DNA of 64,000 nucleotides from Actinomycetes bacterium (lineage in GTDB: Bacteria; Actinomycetota; Actinomycetes; Propionibacteriales; Nocardioidaceae): NCBI GenBank assembly GCA_023417775.1, contig JAEZEJ010000097.1, positions 4,532-68,531 of the forward strand, written 5' to 3'. The notes beneath the pieces were generated by a model that worked only from the letters and a program-made list of their open reading frames with translations, did not search any database and was not told the DNA's origin. Positions 9,901 through 20,400 of this stretch are shown here, one piece after another. Every line of letters begins with the position of its first letter. The stretch's first letter is position 1. The position numbers and the translations under genes were made by a program.

Positions 9901-12900
9901 CGGTGCCCTCCTCCTCGACGGCCTATGTCATCTACACGTCCGGCTCGACCGGGCGGCCCAAGGGGGTCGTCATCGAGCGGGGCTCGATGGCACGTCACTT
10001 CCAGGGACTCCGCGAGCAGCGCGAGCGCGAGGTGCTTCCGACGGTGGCCGAACGGCGAGGGCGCGATCGCGTGCACGCACTGTTCTCCGCGTCGCTCGCC
10101 TTCGACACCTCGCTGGGTCAGCTGCACTGGCTCTTCGCCGGACACACCCTCGTGCTCGCCGACAGCGACGAACGGCGCGATCCCGTCGCGATCGCCGAGC
10201 TCGCCCGGCAGCACGGAGTCGATGTCGCGGACGTGGCGCCGATCCTCGGTGATCAGCTCGCCGATCTGGGCCTGCTCGACGACCCCGCGGGCCTCAGCCT
10301 GCTCTATCTCGGCGGCGAGGCGGTGCCCCCGGGCACGTGGTCGCGGCTGCGTGCGCGGCAGGCTGCGGTGGTCAACCTGTACGGGCCCACCGAATCCACG
10401 GTCGACGCGCTCGGCGCCGACCTGGCCGACGCCGAGCGGCCGGTCGTCGGCACACCGGTCGCGGCGGTGGACGCGCGGATCCTCGATGCCTTCCTGCGTC
10501 CGGTCGATGCCGGGGTCGAGGGGGAGCTGTACCTCGGGGGCGATCAGCTGGCCCGCGGATACCTGGACCGCCCCGGCCTGACGGCCGAGCGCTTCGTCGC
10601 CGACCCCTGGGCAGAGGGCCGCCGGATGTACCGCACGGGCGATGTCGTGCGCCGCCGCGCCGACGGGCTCATCGACTTCGTCGGCCGTGCCGACGACCAG
10701 ATCAAGATCGGCGGTCATCGCATCGAGCTCGCCGAGGCGACCGCTCTGGTCGATGCCGTTCCGGGAGTCGACGCCGCCGTGGTGATCGCCGATCCTCCCG
10801 GCGCGACGGCTGAGCGGCTGCTGGCCTTCGTGACGCCCAGCGCGGACGCGGACCCCGGGTCCCTCCCCGAGCAGGTGCGCGCCTACGTCGCCGAGCATGC
10901 GCCCCATCCGCTGGTGCCCGCCGCGGTCGTGGTGCTCGACAGCTTCCCGCGCACGATCAGCGACAAGATCGATATCGCCCGACTGCGGTCGATCGATCTG
11001 GTGCCCGTCTCAGTCGAGCGGCCCGTAGTGCCACCCCGCACCGGCCCCGAGCGGGCGATCGCCACCGCGGTCCGCGATGTGCTGGGCGTCGCCGATCCGT
11101 CGATGGACGATGACTTCTTCGCCCTCGGGGGACACTCGCTCACGGCGCTCCGCGTGCTCGCGTCGATGCGCTCGGCCGGGTACTCGCTCGGCGTGCGCGA
11201 GGTCTTCGCCGAGCGACGGCTGGACCGCATCGCCGCATCGGTGCGCCCGTTCGAGTCCGAGGACGCGCCCGCCGACGAGGAGCGGGTGCACCGGCTGGTG
11301 ACCGACGGCGGCACAGCAGGGGTCAGCGATGCCCAGCGGCGTCTGCTGTTCTTGGCGGATGTCGAGGGCCCGGCGCCCACCTGGAACGTCCCGGTCGTCT
11401 ACCGGGTGCACGGACCCGTGGACACCGGTGCGCTCGCAGCGGCATGGTCGACGCTGGTCGAGCGGCACGCGACGTTGCGCACACGGTTCGGGCACCGCGA
11501 CGGCGGCTTCACCTCCGAGGTGGCGCCGATCGGGGACGGTCCGGCGCTCACAGTCCGCACGGTCGACGATCTGACCGGCGCGATCGCCGCCGCCGAGGGC
11601 GAGGCCTTCGACGTCTTCGCCGCGCCGCCGGTGCGGCTCAGCCTGTTGAGCCGTTCCGATGCCGACCACGCTCTCGTGCTGTGCGGTCACCACGCGCTGC
11701 TGGACGACTGGTCGGTCGGCGTGCTCGTCGAGGAGCTCACCACGCTCATGGCCGGGGGCCGGCTCACCGCGCTGCCCGGCGAGGCCCAGCACGTCGCCGC
11801 ACATCTCGAGATCGCCGACCCCGCTCCGGTGGCGCCCCGGCACGAGGAGTTCTGGCGCGAGAGCCTCGCCGGGCTCGCCGCTGAGATCGATCTGCCGGCC
11901 GACCGGCCGCGCTCCGAGCAGCCGAGCTACACCGCGCATGCCGTGACCTTGCCGCTGGACGACACGGTGCGGCGCGATCTCGACGCGCTGACCGCACGTG
12001 AGGGGATCAGCCCCCTCATGGTCCTGCAGACGGCCGTCGCCACCTTGCTGCGGGGCATCGGGGCCGGGACGGACGTGTGTCTCGGCATGCCCGTGGCCAG
12101 GCGCGACGATCGGGCCTCGGCCCACACGGTCGGCTACCTGCTCGACACCGTCCCCGTGCGGCTCGACGTGGGCGGGAGCGATGACTTCTGCCGGCACGCC
12201 GCGCGCACGCGTACGGCGGTGCTGGCCGCCGTCGACCACGCCGACCTCGCCTTCGAGCGGATCGTCGAGATCGTCGCACCGCCCCGATCGTGGTCGCGCC
12301 ATCCGGTCTTCCAGGTCATGGTCTCGCATGAGGACGGCGGCGGTGCCGCGCTTCGGCTGCCGGGGGCCGAGGTCGCCGCGGTCGGCACCGAGACCGAGAC
12401 GGCGAGACTGGACCTCGCCGTGCGGCTCGTCGAGTCGCCGTCGGCTCCGCCGGTGCTGCGACTCACCGCCGCGGCGGATCTGTTCGACCGGGAGACGGCC
12501 GAGGTGATCGGGCGCAGGCTGCTGGCCTGGTTGCGCCGCGTCCTTGCCCGTCCCGACACGCCACTGGCCGAGCTCGACCTGCTGCTCGACCGCGAGCATG
12601 GCCGGGCCCTCGACGATCACGTCCGTCGTTCGTCACCGCCGGTCGGCCTCATGACCCGGATCGTCGAGCAGACCCGGGCGACACCCGGTGCCGTCGCACT
12701 GGTGTCCGGCGGGGTCGAGGTGGACTACGCGACCCTCGCGGGCCGAGCCGCGGCGCTGGCCCACCGGTTGCGGGAGCGGGGCGTGGGGCCGGACGAGACC
12801 GTCGCGATCGCCGTGCCGCGCGGGGTCGAGCTCGTGGTCGCGCTCCTCGGCGTGCTGGGTGCCGGCGGCACCTATCTGCCACTGGACGACCGCTATCCGG

Positions 12901-14471
12901 CCGAGCGGATCGCCGACATGCTCGACGACGCCGCCCCGCGGCTCGTGCTCGTGACGCCCGAGACGGCCGACATCGGCGCCGGTCGCGAAGAGCTGGACGT
13001 GACCGATGTCGATCATCCGTCGGACCTCCCCTCCGCACTCGCGGCACTCGACGTGCCCTCGGGGGCGCACGGCGCGTACACGATCTACACCTCGGGATCG
13101 ACCGGCCGCCCCAAGGGGGTCGTCATCGACTGCGCGGCGATGAGCGCCTTCGTGGACCATGTGGCGACCGACCTGGCGCTGAGGCCCACGGATCGGTTCG
13201 TCGCGGTCACCACGATCAGCTTCGACATCGCGGTGCTGGAGATCTTCGTGCCGCTGGTCAGCGGCGCGGCGGTGGTGCTCGCGGACGCCGAGGAGGTGCG
13301 TGACCCCGAGCTGCTCGTCGGGCTCGTGCGGCGCCACCGCGGCTCGCACCTGCAGGCGACACCGTCCCTGTGGCGGCCGGTGCTGGAGGCGCACCCCGAG
13401 GCCTTCGCGGAGGTCACCGCTCTGGTGGGCGGCGAAGCGCTGCCGCCCGACCTCGCCGAGGCGATGGCCCGCCATTGTGCCGCGGTGATCAACGAGTACG
13501 GACCCACCGAGGCGACCGTCTGGGCCACCAGCTGCGATGTCGCCGCCGCCCTCGGCGCGGGCGAGCCGGTCACGATCGGGCGCCCCTATCTCGATGTCGG
13601 CGTCCTCGTGCTCGACGATCTGCTGCGGCCCGTGCCCGACGATGTGCCCGGTGAGCTGTATCTGGCGGGGGCGCAGCTCGCCCGTGGATATCACCGGCGC
13701 TTCTCCCTGACGGCCGAGCGCTTCGTGGCACGGCCGGGTGGCCGTCGGGGGGAGCGGATGTACCGCACCGGCGATCTGGTGCGCCGCGATGCGAGCGGGC
13801 GGCTGCACTTCATCCGCCGTGTCGACGATCAGGTCAAGGTCCTCGGTCACCGGATCGAGCTGGGTGAGATCGAGACGCATCTCTCGCGCCTGCCCGGGGT
13901 CGATTCGGCTGCGGCCGTCGTGCGGACCGACGAGGCGGGGACCGGGCGACTCCTCGGCTATGTCGTCGCGGAGGCCGATGCCCGGCTCGACGCCGCGCAG
14001 CTGAAGGCGCACCTGGCGACAGCCATCCCCGCGCATCTGGTCCCGCAGCACATCACGGTGCTGGACGACCTGCCGCTGACCCTCAACGGCAAGGTCGACC
14101 GCCAACGCCTGCCCGACCCCGTCATCGCCTCCGCCGGACGGGCGCCCTCGGGGCGGGCCGAGGAGATCGTCTGCGCGGCCGTCGCCGCGGTGCTCGGTCT
14201 GCCGGAGGCGAGTCCGGAGGATGCCTTCTTCGAGCTCGGAGGGGACAGCATCACCTCGATCCGACTGGTGTCCGAGGTCAAGGACGCGGGACTCAAGATC
14301 ACGCCACGTGATGTGTTCACGCACCCCGATCTCGCGGCGCTCGCCGCCGCGGGCGAGATGACCGACGACCGCCCGCGGCGTGAACGGCGGCCGCGATCGA
14401 ATCGACCGCGCGTCGCCCTCGGAGCCGATGACCTCGCCCGTATCGACAGCCTCATGGGAGGACCCCGATGA
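3969..14471 (+). CDS. siderophore NRPS 1: C-A-PCP-E / C-A-PCP / C-A-PCP
   Basis: A 3500-residue trimodular synthetase. Module 1: C (HHARVDG near residue 130), A (signature near 572, pocket read as DSEDLGFVDK), PCP (GGDSIS, Ser959), then an epimerase (HHLAIDAVSW at ~1123, TVGWLTEEFAV, LVNYLGRF). Module 2: C (HHLVADG ~1548), A (~1986, pocket DTGDYGLVDK), PCP (GGHSLT, Ser2390). Module 3: C with HHALLDD (~2574) in place of HHxxxDG, A (~3037, pocket DILQLGEVWK, the glycine code), PCP (GGDSIT, Ser3427). Pocket codes were aligned by eye to the GrsA positions. Acidic residues in the first two pockets suggest basic amino acids, the first delivered as the D isomer. The first C domain probably takes DHB from the carrier at 1921. 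The chain passes to the synthetase at 14468, whose ATG overlaps this stop. Confidence 0.95.
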   Translation: MTRRAPLSDAQRSIVDAWLLDPAAPTFRVADLVEITGDVDLAAFAEAVERTLADVQALSWRIVEDADGWCQEEAAAQPRVDVRDVRSDADPRATARAWIDADLAVDDGSFGDAQVLWRIADDVVWWYQRYHHARVDGWSVAAITRRVARRYRDAGTDGSFGSIETLWAEEAAWARSPGAEKAAAWFAESLEGASPTPLTGRTSPAARRPLRRGLSLPDDVRDRLVALTAEDRRITWADVLVAGYAAWVGRSIGSDDVVLALPVSARTEGEALRTPSMSVNVVPLRLAVPPTESLHELALQTARALSQVRRHQCLRGPALGDGELLRGPAVNIKPFVEELDLGTAKGRLHALETGPVDDLDLVVVPAPDGGVQLTFEANPELHDQGDLDRHAKAFATFLAGAMADPERPTGRASLAEVSRDEVSTRRIVPVDVSERFARTVSEHGPAVAVRCGDDSITFAELGERVRSWAEVLRGAGAGPERRVAIALGRGVDVVTAILATLETGAAFVPIDLEYPDERIDALIADTEPVAVVVHGDHRRAADPRALTVDCHRLSGAAPAVLSGDRRPASLAYIVHTSGSTGRPKGVMVSRAALAFFSTHHGEGLFAEVAAEAGRRLRAAHTASFSFDSSWEQLVWLLHGHELVVYDEDDRRDAHELVRAIDRDRLDALDVTPSMAVALLAEGLLEVAHVPRLFLIGGEAATEGLWRRLAASPMRSHNFYGPTEATVDALGAPVAGDHPMIGHPLHGTSARILDTALRPVPQGSVGELYLVGPHLARGYADRPGLTAERFVADPEGRAGERMYRTGDLVRAESDGSISYLGRLDDQVKIRGHRIELGEVIGALESLPGVHQAHAAAHGDPARLVAWAIAPGADATGLRSALAAQVPAHLVPAVVMVVDRFARTVQGKIDTRVLPEPTVGSTEHVHAADAREAAVVTAMAEALDVAEVSVLDDFFTIGGDSISAIAVAARLRTVGWQTRPRDLFRARTARDLAPELVPVEVAEAVLDDPVGRAPLSDVAAATLALAGDHLDRYAQHTVVRVPAGIEDAALSAMLGVLVERHAALRVRLDGDALEFPPAERVTVPIHSGDDHDLLLERLLGSLDPGAGRVLAAGRPAADRLVLAVHHLAIDAVSWRVLLADLAALLEDRVLPPSATTSWRAHLDALGARPSVPELPPVEDLGAALAPSPRDIAGGTLRETIVLDAKTSAAVLRGLPDSYATRPDVVLAAAASLAVDRHLGPDRSESRELLLTWESAGREPVVPGHDVSSTVGWLTEEFAVAVRIDPGRDDARGVLKATQQARLDVPDEGRGRSTRQQPRVLVNYLGRFSDDTGLLVGDTAFAAAVPDGFALAHGIELNIFVTREDRLAVEWTIAGSLSGHRDALQTAFATAIDELARLVPARDEMVSRLVPAACTLPGLDQATIDAVEAEHGALLDIAPLPPLAEGLLFHALDAGHDDRYATLTTVHLGGDIDLERLRAAVAAVVARHPQLDARIVADRFARPAQLVPRRPRTAIVDRAGLTAPFEVGTGPLTRWTLEPTDEGVDVLIGAHHLVADGWSTPLLIRDLLTAYAAEGSVAPGSGWAGMRRYLEVLGRDDLDLARSAWAAHLEGITTGSLIAPDTMPGDPVTVDVELPDGLAVRLAGALRAEGLTLSSALNAAWGYALGRALGSTDVVFGTTVAGRSAALPGIDEVIGLLSQTLPVRVALCGDRCWRDTIASLGLERAELGDVERTSLAEISDAIGVPALFDTLVVVENYPDIASSAPGVRVLGIDNAGGTHYPVTLTALPGDGIRLTLDIDPARVPAPVRERLIDDLVAALTQIADHPDHPVGATASPFADARIAGPRVPREIDPVRSFAEIAQRRADEPAVLTASDSVTFGRLAARAEALRVALAEAGVRPGDLVGISVSRTPDLLVAVLGTLAGGHAYVPLDPEHPEQRRREIIADARPVVIIGDQRQERGDVAVIPVPEKARDAALTVVPVPSSSTAYVIYTSGSTGRPKGVVIERGSMARHFQGLREQREREVLPTVAERRGRDRVHALFSASLAFDTSLGQLHWLFAGHTLVLADSDERRDPVAIAELARQHGVDVADVAPILGDQLADLGLLDDPAGLSLLYLGGEAVPPGTWSRLRARQAAVVNLYGPTESTVDALGADLADAERPVVGTPVAAVDARILDAFLRPVDAGVEGELYLGGDQLARGYLDRPGLTAERFVADPWAEGRRMYRTGDVVRRRADGLIDFVGRADDQIKIGGHRIELAEATALVDAVPGVDAAVVIADPPGATAERLLAFVTPSADADPGSLPEQVRAYVAEHAPHPLVPAAVVVLDSFPRTISDKIDIARLRSIDLVPVSVERPVVPPRTGPERAIATAVRDVLGVADPSMDDDFFALGGHSLTALRVLASMRSAGYSLGVREVFAERRLDRIAASVRPFESEDAPADEERVHRLVTDGGTAGVSDAQRRLLFLADVEGPAPTWNVPVVYRVHGPVDTGALAAAWSTLVERHATLRTRFGHRDGGFTSEVAPIGDGPALTVRTVDDLTGAIAAAEGEAFDVFAAPPVRLSLLSRSDADHALVLCGHHALLDDWSVGVLVEELTTLMAGGRLTALPGEAQHVAAHLEIADPAPVAPRHEEFWRESLAGLAAEIDLPADRPRSEQPSYTAHAVTLPLDDTVRRDLDALTAREGISPLMVLQTAVATLLRGIGAGTDVCLGMPVARRDDRASAHTVGYLLDTVPVRLDVGGSDDFCRHAARTRTAVLAAVDHADLAFERIVEIVAPPRSWSRHPVFQVMVSHEDGGGAALRLPGAEVAAVGTETETARLDLAVRLVESPSAPPVLRLTAAADLFDRETAEVIGRRLLAWLRRVLARPDTPLAELDLLLDREHGRALDDHVRRSSPPVGLMTRIVEQTRATPGAVALVSGGVEVDYATLAGRAAALAHRLRERGVGPDETVAIAVPRGVELVVALLGVLGAGGTYLPLDDRYPAERIADMLDDAAPRLVLVTPETADIGAGREELDVTDVDHPSDLPSALAALDVPSGAHGAYTIYTSGSTGRPKGVVIDCAAMSAFVDHVATDLALRPTDRFVAVTTISFDIAVLEIFVPLVSGAAVVLADAEEVRDPELLVGLVRRHRGSHLQATPSLWRPVLEAHPEAFAEVTALVGGEALPPDLAEAMARHCAAVINEYGPTEATVWATSCDVAAALGAGEPVTIGRPYLDVGVLVLDDLLRPVPDDVPGELYLAGAQLARGYHRRFSLTAERFVARPGGRRGERMYRTGDLVRRDASGRLHFIRRVDDQVKVLGHRIELGEIETHLSRLPGVDSAAAVVRTDEAGTGRLLGYVVAEADARLDAAQLKAHLATAIPAHLVPQHITVLDDLPLTLNGKVDRQRLPDPVIASAGRAPSGRAEEIVCAAVAAVLGLPEASPEDAFFELGGDSITSIRLVSEVKDAGLKITPRDVFTHPDLAALAAAGEMTDDRPRRERRPRSNRPRVALGADDLARIDSLMGGPR

Positions 14472-17400
14472 CCGTCACCACCGCGCCGACGTCCGTCCGC
14501 GATCTCTGGCCCGTCACACCGCTGCAGGAGGGCATGCTCTTCCACTCGGTGTGGGAGTCCGAGGCCGGTGAGCGTCCCACCTATCAGCTCCAGTTCGGCG
14601 TCGAGCTGGAGGGGACGGTGGCCGCGGAGGGGCTCCGCGAGGCTCTGGCGGACCTACTGGACGCGCACGAGAACCTGGCGGTGGCGTTCGCGCACGCCGG
14701 GCTGGAGCGGCCGGTGCAGGTCGTGCCCGAGCAGGCCGAGGTGCCGGTGCGGGCCGTGACGGGCGATGATCTCGACGCCCTCGCCCGCGAGGAGTGGGAT
14801 GCGGGCTTCGATCTGACCCGTCCGCCCTTGCTGCGGGCGCTGCTCGTCCGCACGTCCCGCGGCACGACGTGGCTCCTCGTCACCGCCCACCACCTGGTCA
14901 TCGACGGGTGGTCCATCCCCCTCTTCCTGCGTGAGCTGCTGGCACGTCTGGCGGGGGACGAGGTCGAGGAGCCGCTGGGCGACTATCTGGACTATCTGGA
15001 CCATCTCGACGAGGCCGATCCAGGGGTCGCGCGCTCGATCCTGCTGGCCGAACTGGACGGCGTCACCGAAGGCACGCTGGTCGCGCCCGTCGACCCGGGC
15101 GGCGACGTGACCACCGAGGTGATCGAGATCGAGCCCGAGGTGGCGGCCCGACTCGGGCGGGCGGCACGCGACGCCGGTGTGACTCCGGCCGCCGTGGTCC
15201 AGGCGGCCTGGGGGATCGTGGTGGGTGCGGCGACCGGTCGCGATGATGTGGTGGTCGGCACGGTCACCTCGGGTCGCGACCTCGACCTGCCCGGCATCGA
15301 GGACGTGCTCGGGCTCGTCTCCAACACCCTGCCGCTGCGCCTCGGAGTGCCCTATGCCGCGTCGCTCGCCGAGGTGGCGCGCGAGGCTCATCGGCGACGG
15401 GCCGCGCTGCTGGAGGCGTCGACTGCCGATCTGCGCGGTGTACAGGCCGAGGTCGGCGTCGCCCCGCTCTTCGACACGCTGGTCGTGGTGGAGAACTACC
15501 CCGGGGGCGTCGACGACTGGCAGAGCGCCGACGGTTCGCTGCGCGTCGTCGACCGCCGCGCGGACGACGCCGTGCACTACCCGCTCTCGTTGCTGGCCGA
15601 GCTCGCCGAGACCTGGCGGCTGGAGGTCGCCAGCCGTCCCGCGGCCTTCGCCGCCCGGCCCCGGGGATGGGCGGCGGATCAGCTGGACCGGGTGCTGCGC
15701 GCCTTCGCGGCCGATCCCGCCACCCCCGTCGCCGAGCTCGGTCTGGTGACCGAGCCGCCGCAGGGGCTCGCCGGTCCTCCGCCGCAGGCGACGGGCGATG
15801 ACCTGCTGGCCCGGATGCGGGAGGTGCGGACGCAGCGTCCGGATGCTCCGGCGGTGGTGGATGCGGGACGGGTCTGGACGGTCGCGGAGCTCCACGCCTC
15901 CGCGGAGGCGCTGCGAGCGGCACTCCCCGCGCCCGACGACGGTTCCGGGGCGCCCGTCATCGGCCTGCTGCTCGACCGGTCGGCCGATCTCGTCGCGGCG
16001 GTGGCCGCCTGTCTCACGGGCGGCGCGACCTTCGTCCCGCTCGATCCGGATCAACCCGATGCCCGTCTCGCCGCCATGATCGACGACGCCGGCATCGAGG
16101 CGATCGTGACCTGCTCGGCACATGCGGAGCGCGCGGCATCGCTTCACTCCTCGGTCCTGCGCACCGAGGGGCTCACCGAGGCCGACGGCTCGCCGGCGGT
16201 GTCGCGGCCCGGTTCCGAGGCGGCCTATATCGTCTTCACCTCCGGCACGACCGGTCGCCCCAAGGGATGCGTCAACACCCTCGACGGGCTCGCGAACCGG
16301 GTGGCGTGGATGGCCGAGCGCTACGGGATCGGTGCCGATGACGTGGTGCTGCACAAGACGCCGCTGAGCTTCGATGTCGCGGTCTGGGAGCTCGTGCTGC
16401 CGCTCGTCACGGGCTCGACCTGTGTCATCGCCCGTCCGGGCGAGCATCGCGATCCCGAGGCGATCGACGCGCTGGTGCGTGAGCACGGCGTCACCCTGCT
16501 GCACTTCGTGCCGTCGATGCTGGCGGCGCTGCTCGACCTGGTCCCGGACCCGGCCTGGCCGACCGTGCGGGCCGTGCTGTGCAGCGGTGAGGCGCTCTCG
16601 ACCAGCCTCGCCGCCCGAGCCCATGCGGCGATCGGGGCCGGGATCCACAATCTCTACGGCCCGGCGGAGGCGGCGATCGATGTCACTGCGGCCGACCAGG
16701 TCCAGGCCGCCGACGGCCCGGGTGCCCCGATCGGGACCGCCGTCCCCGGGGTGACGCTCCGGGTGCTCGATCCTTGGCTGCGCCCGGCTGACCTCGGAGC
16801 GACCGGCGAGCTCTACCTCGGCGGCGTGCAGGTCGGTCGGGGCTATGCGGGGCGTGCGGCGCTGACGGCGGAGCGCTTCGTGGCCGATCCGCTCGGCACG
16901 GGAGAGCGGCTCTACCGCACGGGCGACCTCGTCACGACGACCAGCGAGGGTCTTCGCTACGTCGGGCGTGCCGATGACCAGGTCAAGATCCACGGGGTCC
17001 GGATCGAGATCGGGGAGATCGCCGCGGCCGTCACCGCGGCGCCGGGGGTGACGTCGGCGGTCGCCGATGTCATCGACGGCCTGCTCGTCGCCTGGGCCAC
17101 CGGGGACGTGACCGCCGAGAGCGTCCTGGACGATCTGATGGAGCGGTTGCCGGCGGCGATGCGGCCCCACGTCACCGTCGTGGACTCGATCCCGACCACG
17201 GCCAATGGCAAGGCCGACCGGGCGGCGCTCGCCGCGCTGCTCGAGACCCCCTCCGGCGGCGGGCGCGAGCCGATCGGCGCGACCGAGCGGGCCGTCGCCG
17301 AGGTGGCGGCCGGCATCCTGCGGCTCGAGGCGGTCGACCCCGAGGCCGATCTGTTCACCCTCGGTCTGGACTCCATCACCGCCATCGCCCTCGTCGGTCG

Positions 17401-20400
17401 TCTACGGGAGCGGGGCTGGAACGCGGGCCTGCGCGAGGTCTTCGCCCAGCGCACGATCGAGCGTCTCGCCAGCATCGTCACGACGGCCTCGGCGCCGGCC
17501 GCGGACCGCCCGGCCACGGAGCTGGAGCTCGACGATGCGACACGCTCACGGCTGGAGGCCAGCCTCGGTTCCGTGGAGAGGGTGCTGCCGCTCGGCCCCC
17601 TCCAGGAGGGCTTGTACGTCCACCGAGAGATGGGCGGCCGGGCAGACGAGCTCGACCCGTACATCGTCCAGCATCAGCTGACGCTCGGCACCGAGGTCGA
17701 TCCGGAGGCGCTGGCCGCGGCCGGCGAGGCCCTGCTGCGCCGCCATCAGAGCCTGCGCGCGGGATTCACCCACCAGGGCTTCGACCGGCCGGTCGCCGTC
17801 ATCCTCGCCCCCGGCCCGATGCCACTGGAGCAGATCGACCTGTCGGGTCTCGGCATGGATGCGCAGGAGGAGGAGGAGCTCGAGGGCCTGCTGGCGCGCC
17901 AGGTGGCCGAGGGCTTCGACCTGTCCGACCCGCCGTTGATCCGGATGGTGCTGGTCCGGCTCGGTCCCGGCCGGTCGCGGATCAGCCTGGTGCACCACCA
18001 CATCCTCACGGACGGGTGGTCCCAGACGCTCGTCCTCGAGGACCTGATGAGGCTCTACGACCTGGCCGTCTCCGATCCGGCGCGACCGGTCGACGACGCC
18101 GTGCTGCCGCCGACGGCCGACTACGCCGACTATCTCGACTGGGTCGCCGCGCAGGATCATGATGCGGCGATGGCGGCCTGGAGCGACGAGCTCAGCGGCC
18201 TCGACGAGCCGACCCTCGTGGAACCCCGCTCCCTGACGACGCCGCCGGTGCTCTCGGACTCGGTGACGGCCCGGCTCGACACCGCAGCCTCGGATGCGCT
18301 CAGGTCCATCGCCCGAGGATCGGGGGTCACTCTCAGCACCGCGCTGTCCTATGCCTGGGCGCACGTGCTCCGGTCGGTGACCGGACGCGACGATGTCGTG
18401 TTCGGCACGACGGTCTCCGGTCGTCCGGCCGAGCTCGACCATGTCGACCGGATGGTCGGCCTGCTGATGAACACCGTGCCCGTGCGGGTCACCATCGACC
18501 CTGCCGCCCGGGTGACCGATCAGCTGCGCGAGCAGCTCGGCCGACAGGCCGGCGTGATGGGTGCGCACCATCTCGGTCTCGGGTGGATCGGCCAGGCCGC
18601 CGGGCACAGCGCGCTGTTCGACACGCTGTACGTGTTCCGCAACATCCCGGCCGACGAGGAGGAACAGGACGCGACCTTCGCCCGCCATCGCATCGAGGAG
18701 GCCGAGGCCTACGACGGCACGCACTACAGTCTCGCGCTGACCGTCAATCCCGGCGAGGAGCTCGAGGTGGCCCTGGCCTTCCGGCCGGATCTGATCGACG
18801 CCTCGCTGGCCGCGGCGCTGCTCGAACGCTATCTCCGGGCCCTCGACACCCTCGGGTCCGCGCAGTACGCGGCGCAGGTGCGGGTGGATGTCCCGGCGGA
18901 GCGCCCGGTGGTCGACCGGGTCAACCGCGAGGCGACGACGGTGCCGGACACGCACCCGTGGACCAGCGTGGACGCGCGGCTCGCCGCCTCGGCACGGCGG
19001 GCCCCGGACGTCACCGCGCTGGTCGGGCGGGACCTGGCCGGCGATCCGCTCTCGCTGACTCTCGGCGAGGTGGAACGACGTGTCGCCTCACTGGCCACGC
19101 TCATCGACGAGGTCACTCCGGGACCGGAGTCCGTCGTGGCCCTGGCGCTGCCCCGCGCGGTGGATCACGTCATCGCGATCTTCGCGACCCTGCGTGCCGG
19201 GCGCACCTATCTGCCGTTGGACATGACCAATCCGCCCGAGCGGCTGCGCCGGCTCGCGCGCCGGGCGGGCGCCGGGCTGGTGCTCAGCACTCCCTCGCTG
19301 GCCGAGACGACCGGTCTGGGGGAGGTCGCCCAGGTCCTGGTCTCGACCGACCCGGACGTCGCCGCGGCGCTGCGCGGTGACCGGCCGGCGGCACAGCTCC
19401 CCTCGGTCCGGCCCGAACAGGCGGCCTATGTCATCTACACGTCCGGTTCGACCGGTGAGCCCAAGGCGGTGGTCGTGCCGCATCGCGGACTCTCGACGAT
19501 GCACGACAACCACGGGGCGGCGATCTTCGCACCCGCCCTGCGACGCGCGGGGGTCGAGCGGTTCGTCGTGGCCCACACGGTCTCGTTCTCCTTCGACATG
19601 TCGTGGGAGGAGTTCTTCTGGCTCATGGACGGGCACGAGGTGCACGTCATCGACGAGGGCCTGCGTCTCGACGTGCCCCGCTTGGTGGAGCACTACCGCG
19701 CGATCGGGGTCGATGTCGTCAATGTGACCCCGTCGTACGGCCGAGAGCTGATCGCCGCGGGCCTGCTCGACGATCCCGCGCCCGCGCTGGTCCTGCTCGG
19801 AGGCGAACCCGTGCCACCGGAGCTCTGGGCCCTGCTGCGCGACCATCCGCGCAGCGGCGGCTACGACCTGTACGGGCCGACGGAGTTCACCATCAACGCG
19901 CTCGGCGCCGATCTCGCGGCATCGCCGAGACCCTCGCTCGGTCGACCGATCGCGCGCTCGGTGGCCTATGTGCTGGACACATCGCTGGCCGAGGTGCCGC
20001 CGGGCGGGACCGGTGAGCTGTACCTGGCGGGCGATGGTCTCGCGCGGGGCTATCTCGGGGCATCGGCGCTGACGGCGGAACGATTCGTGGCCGACCCGTT
20101 CGCCGCCGACGGGTCTAGGCTGTACCGCACGGGGGATCTCGTGACCCGGCGGCACGATGGAGGGATCGAGTACCGCGGGCGCAACGACGCTCAGCTGAAG
20201 ATCCGCGGATTCCGCATCGAGCTCGGGGAGATCGAGGCGGTCGCCGAGGAGCACCCGGCCGTGCGCCGGGCCTGCGCATCGGTGCATCGCACATCATCGG
20301 GAGTCGATGTCCTGCGACTGCACGTGGTCGCGAGGGAGGGGAGGCTTCCCGAGGACCTGGGCGAGCACCTCGCCGCGGTGCTCCCCGCCTACGCCGTACC

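Noticed and set aside
6723..10907. 1394-codon open frame on the minus strand (also 252-1883, 12633-14324 and 14654-17170 minus)
   Set aside because: Antisense to well-supported NRPS and monooxygenase genes; low-complexity Arg/Gly/Asp-rich translation with no recognisable domains, as expected from high-GC codon usage.
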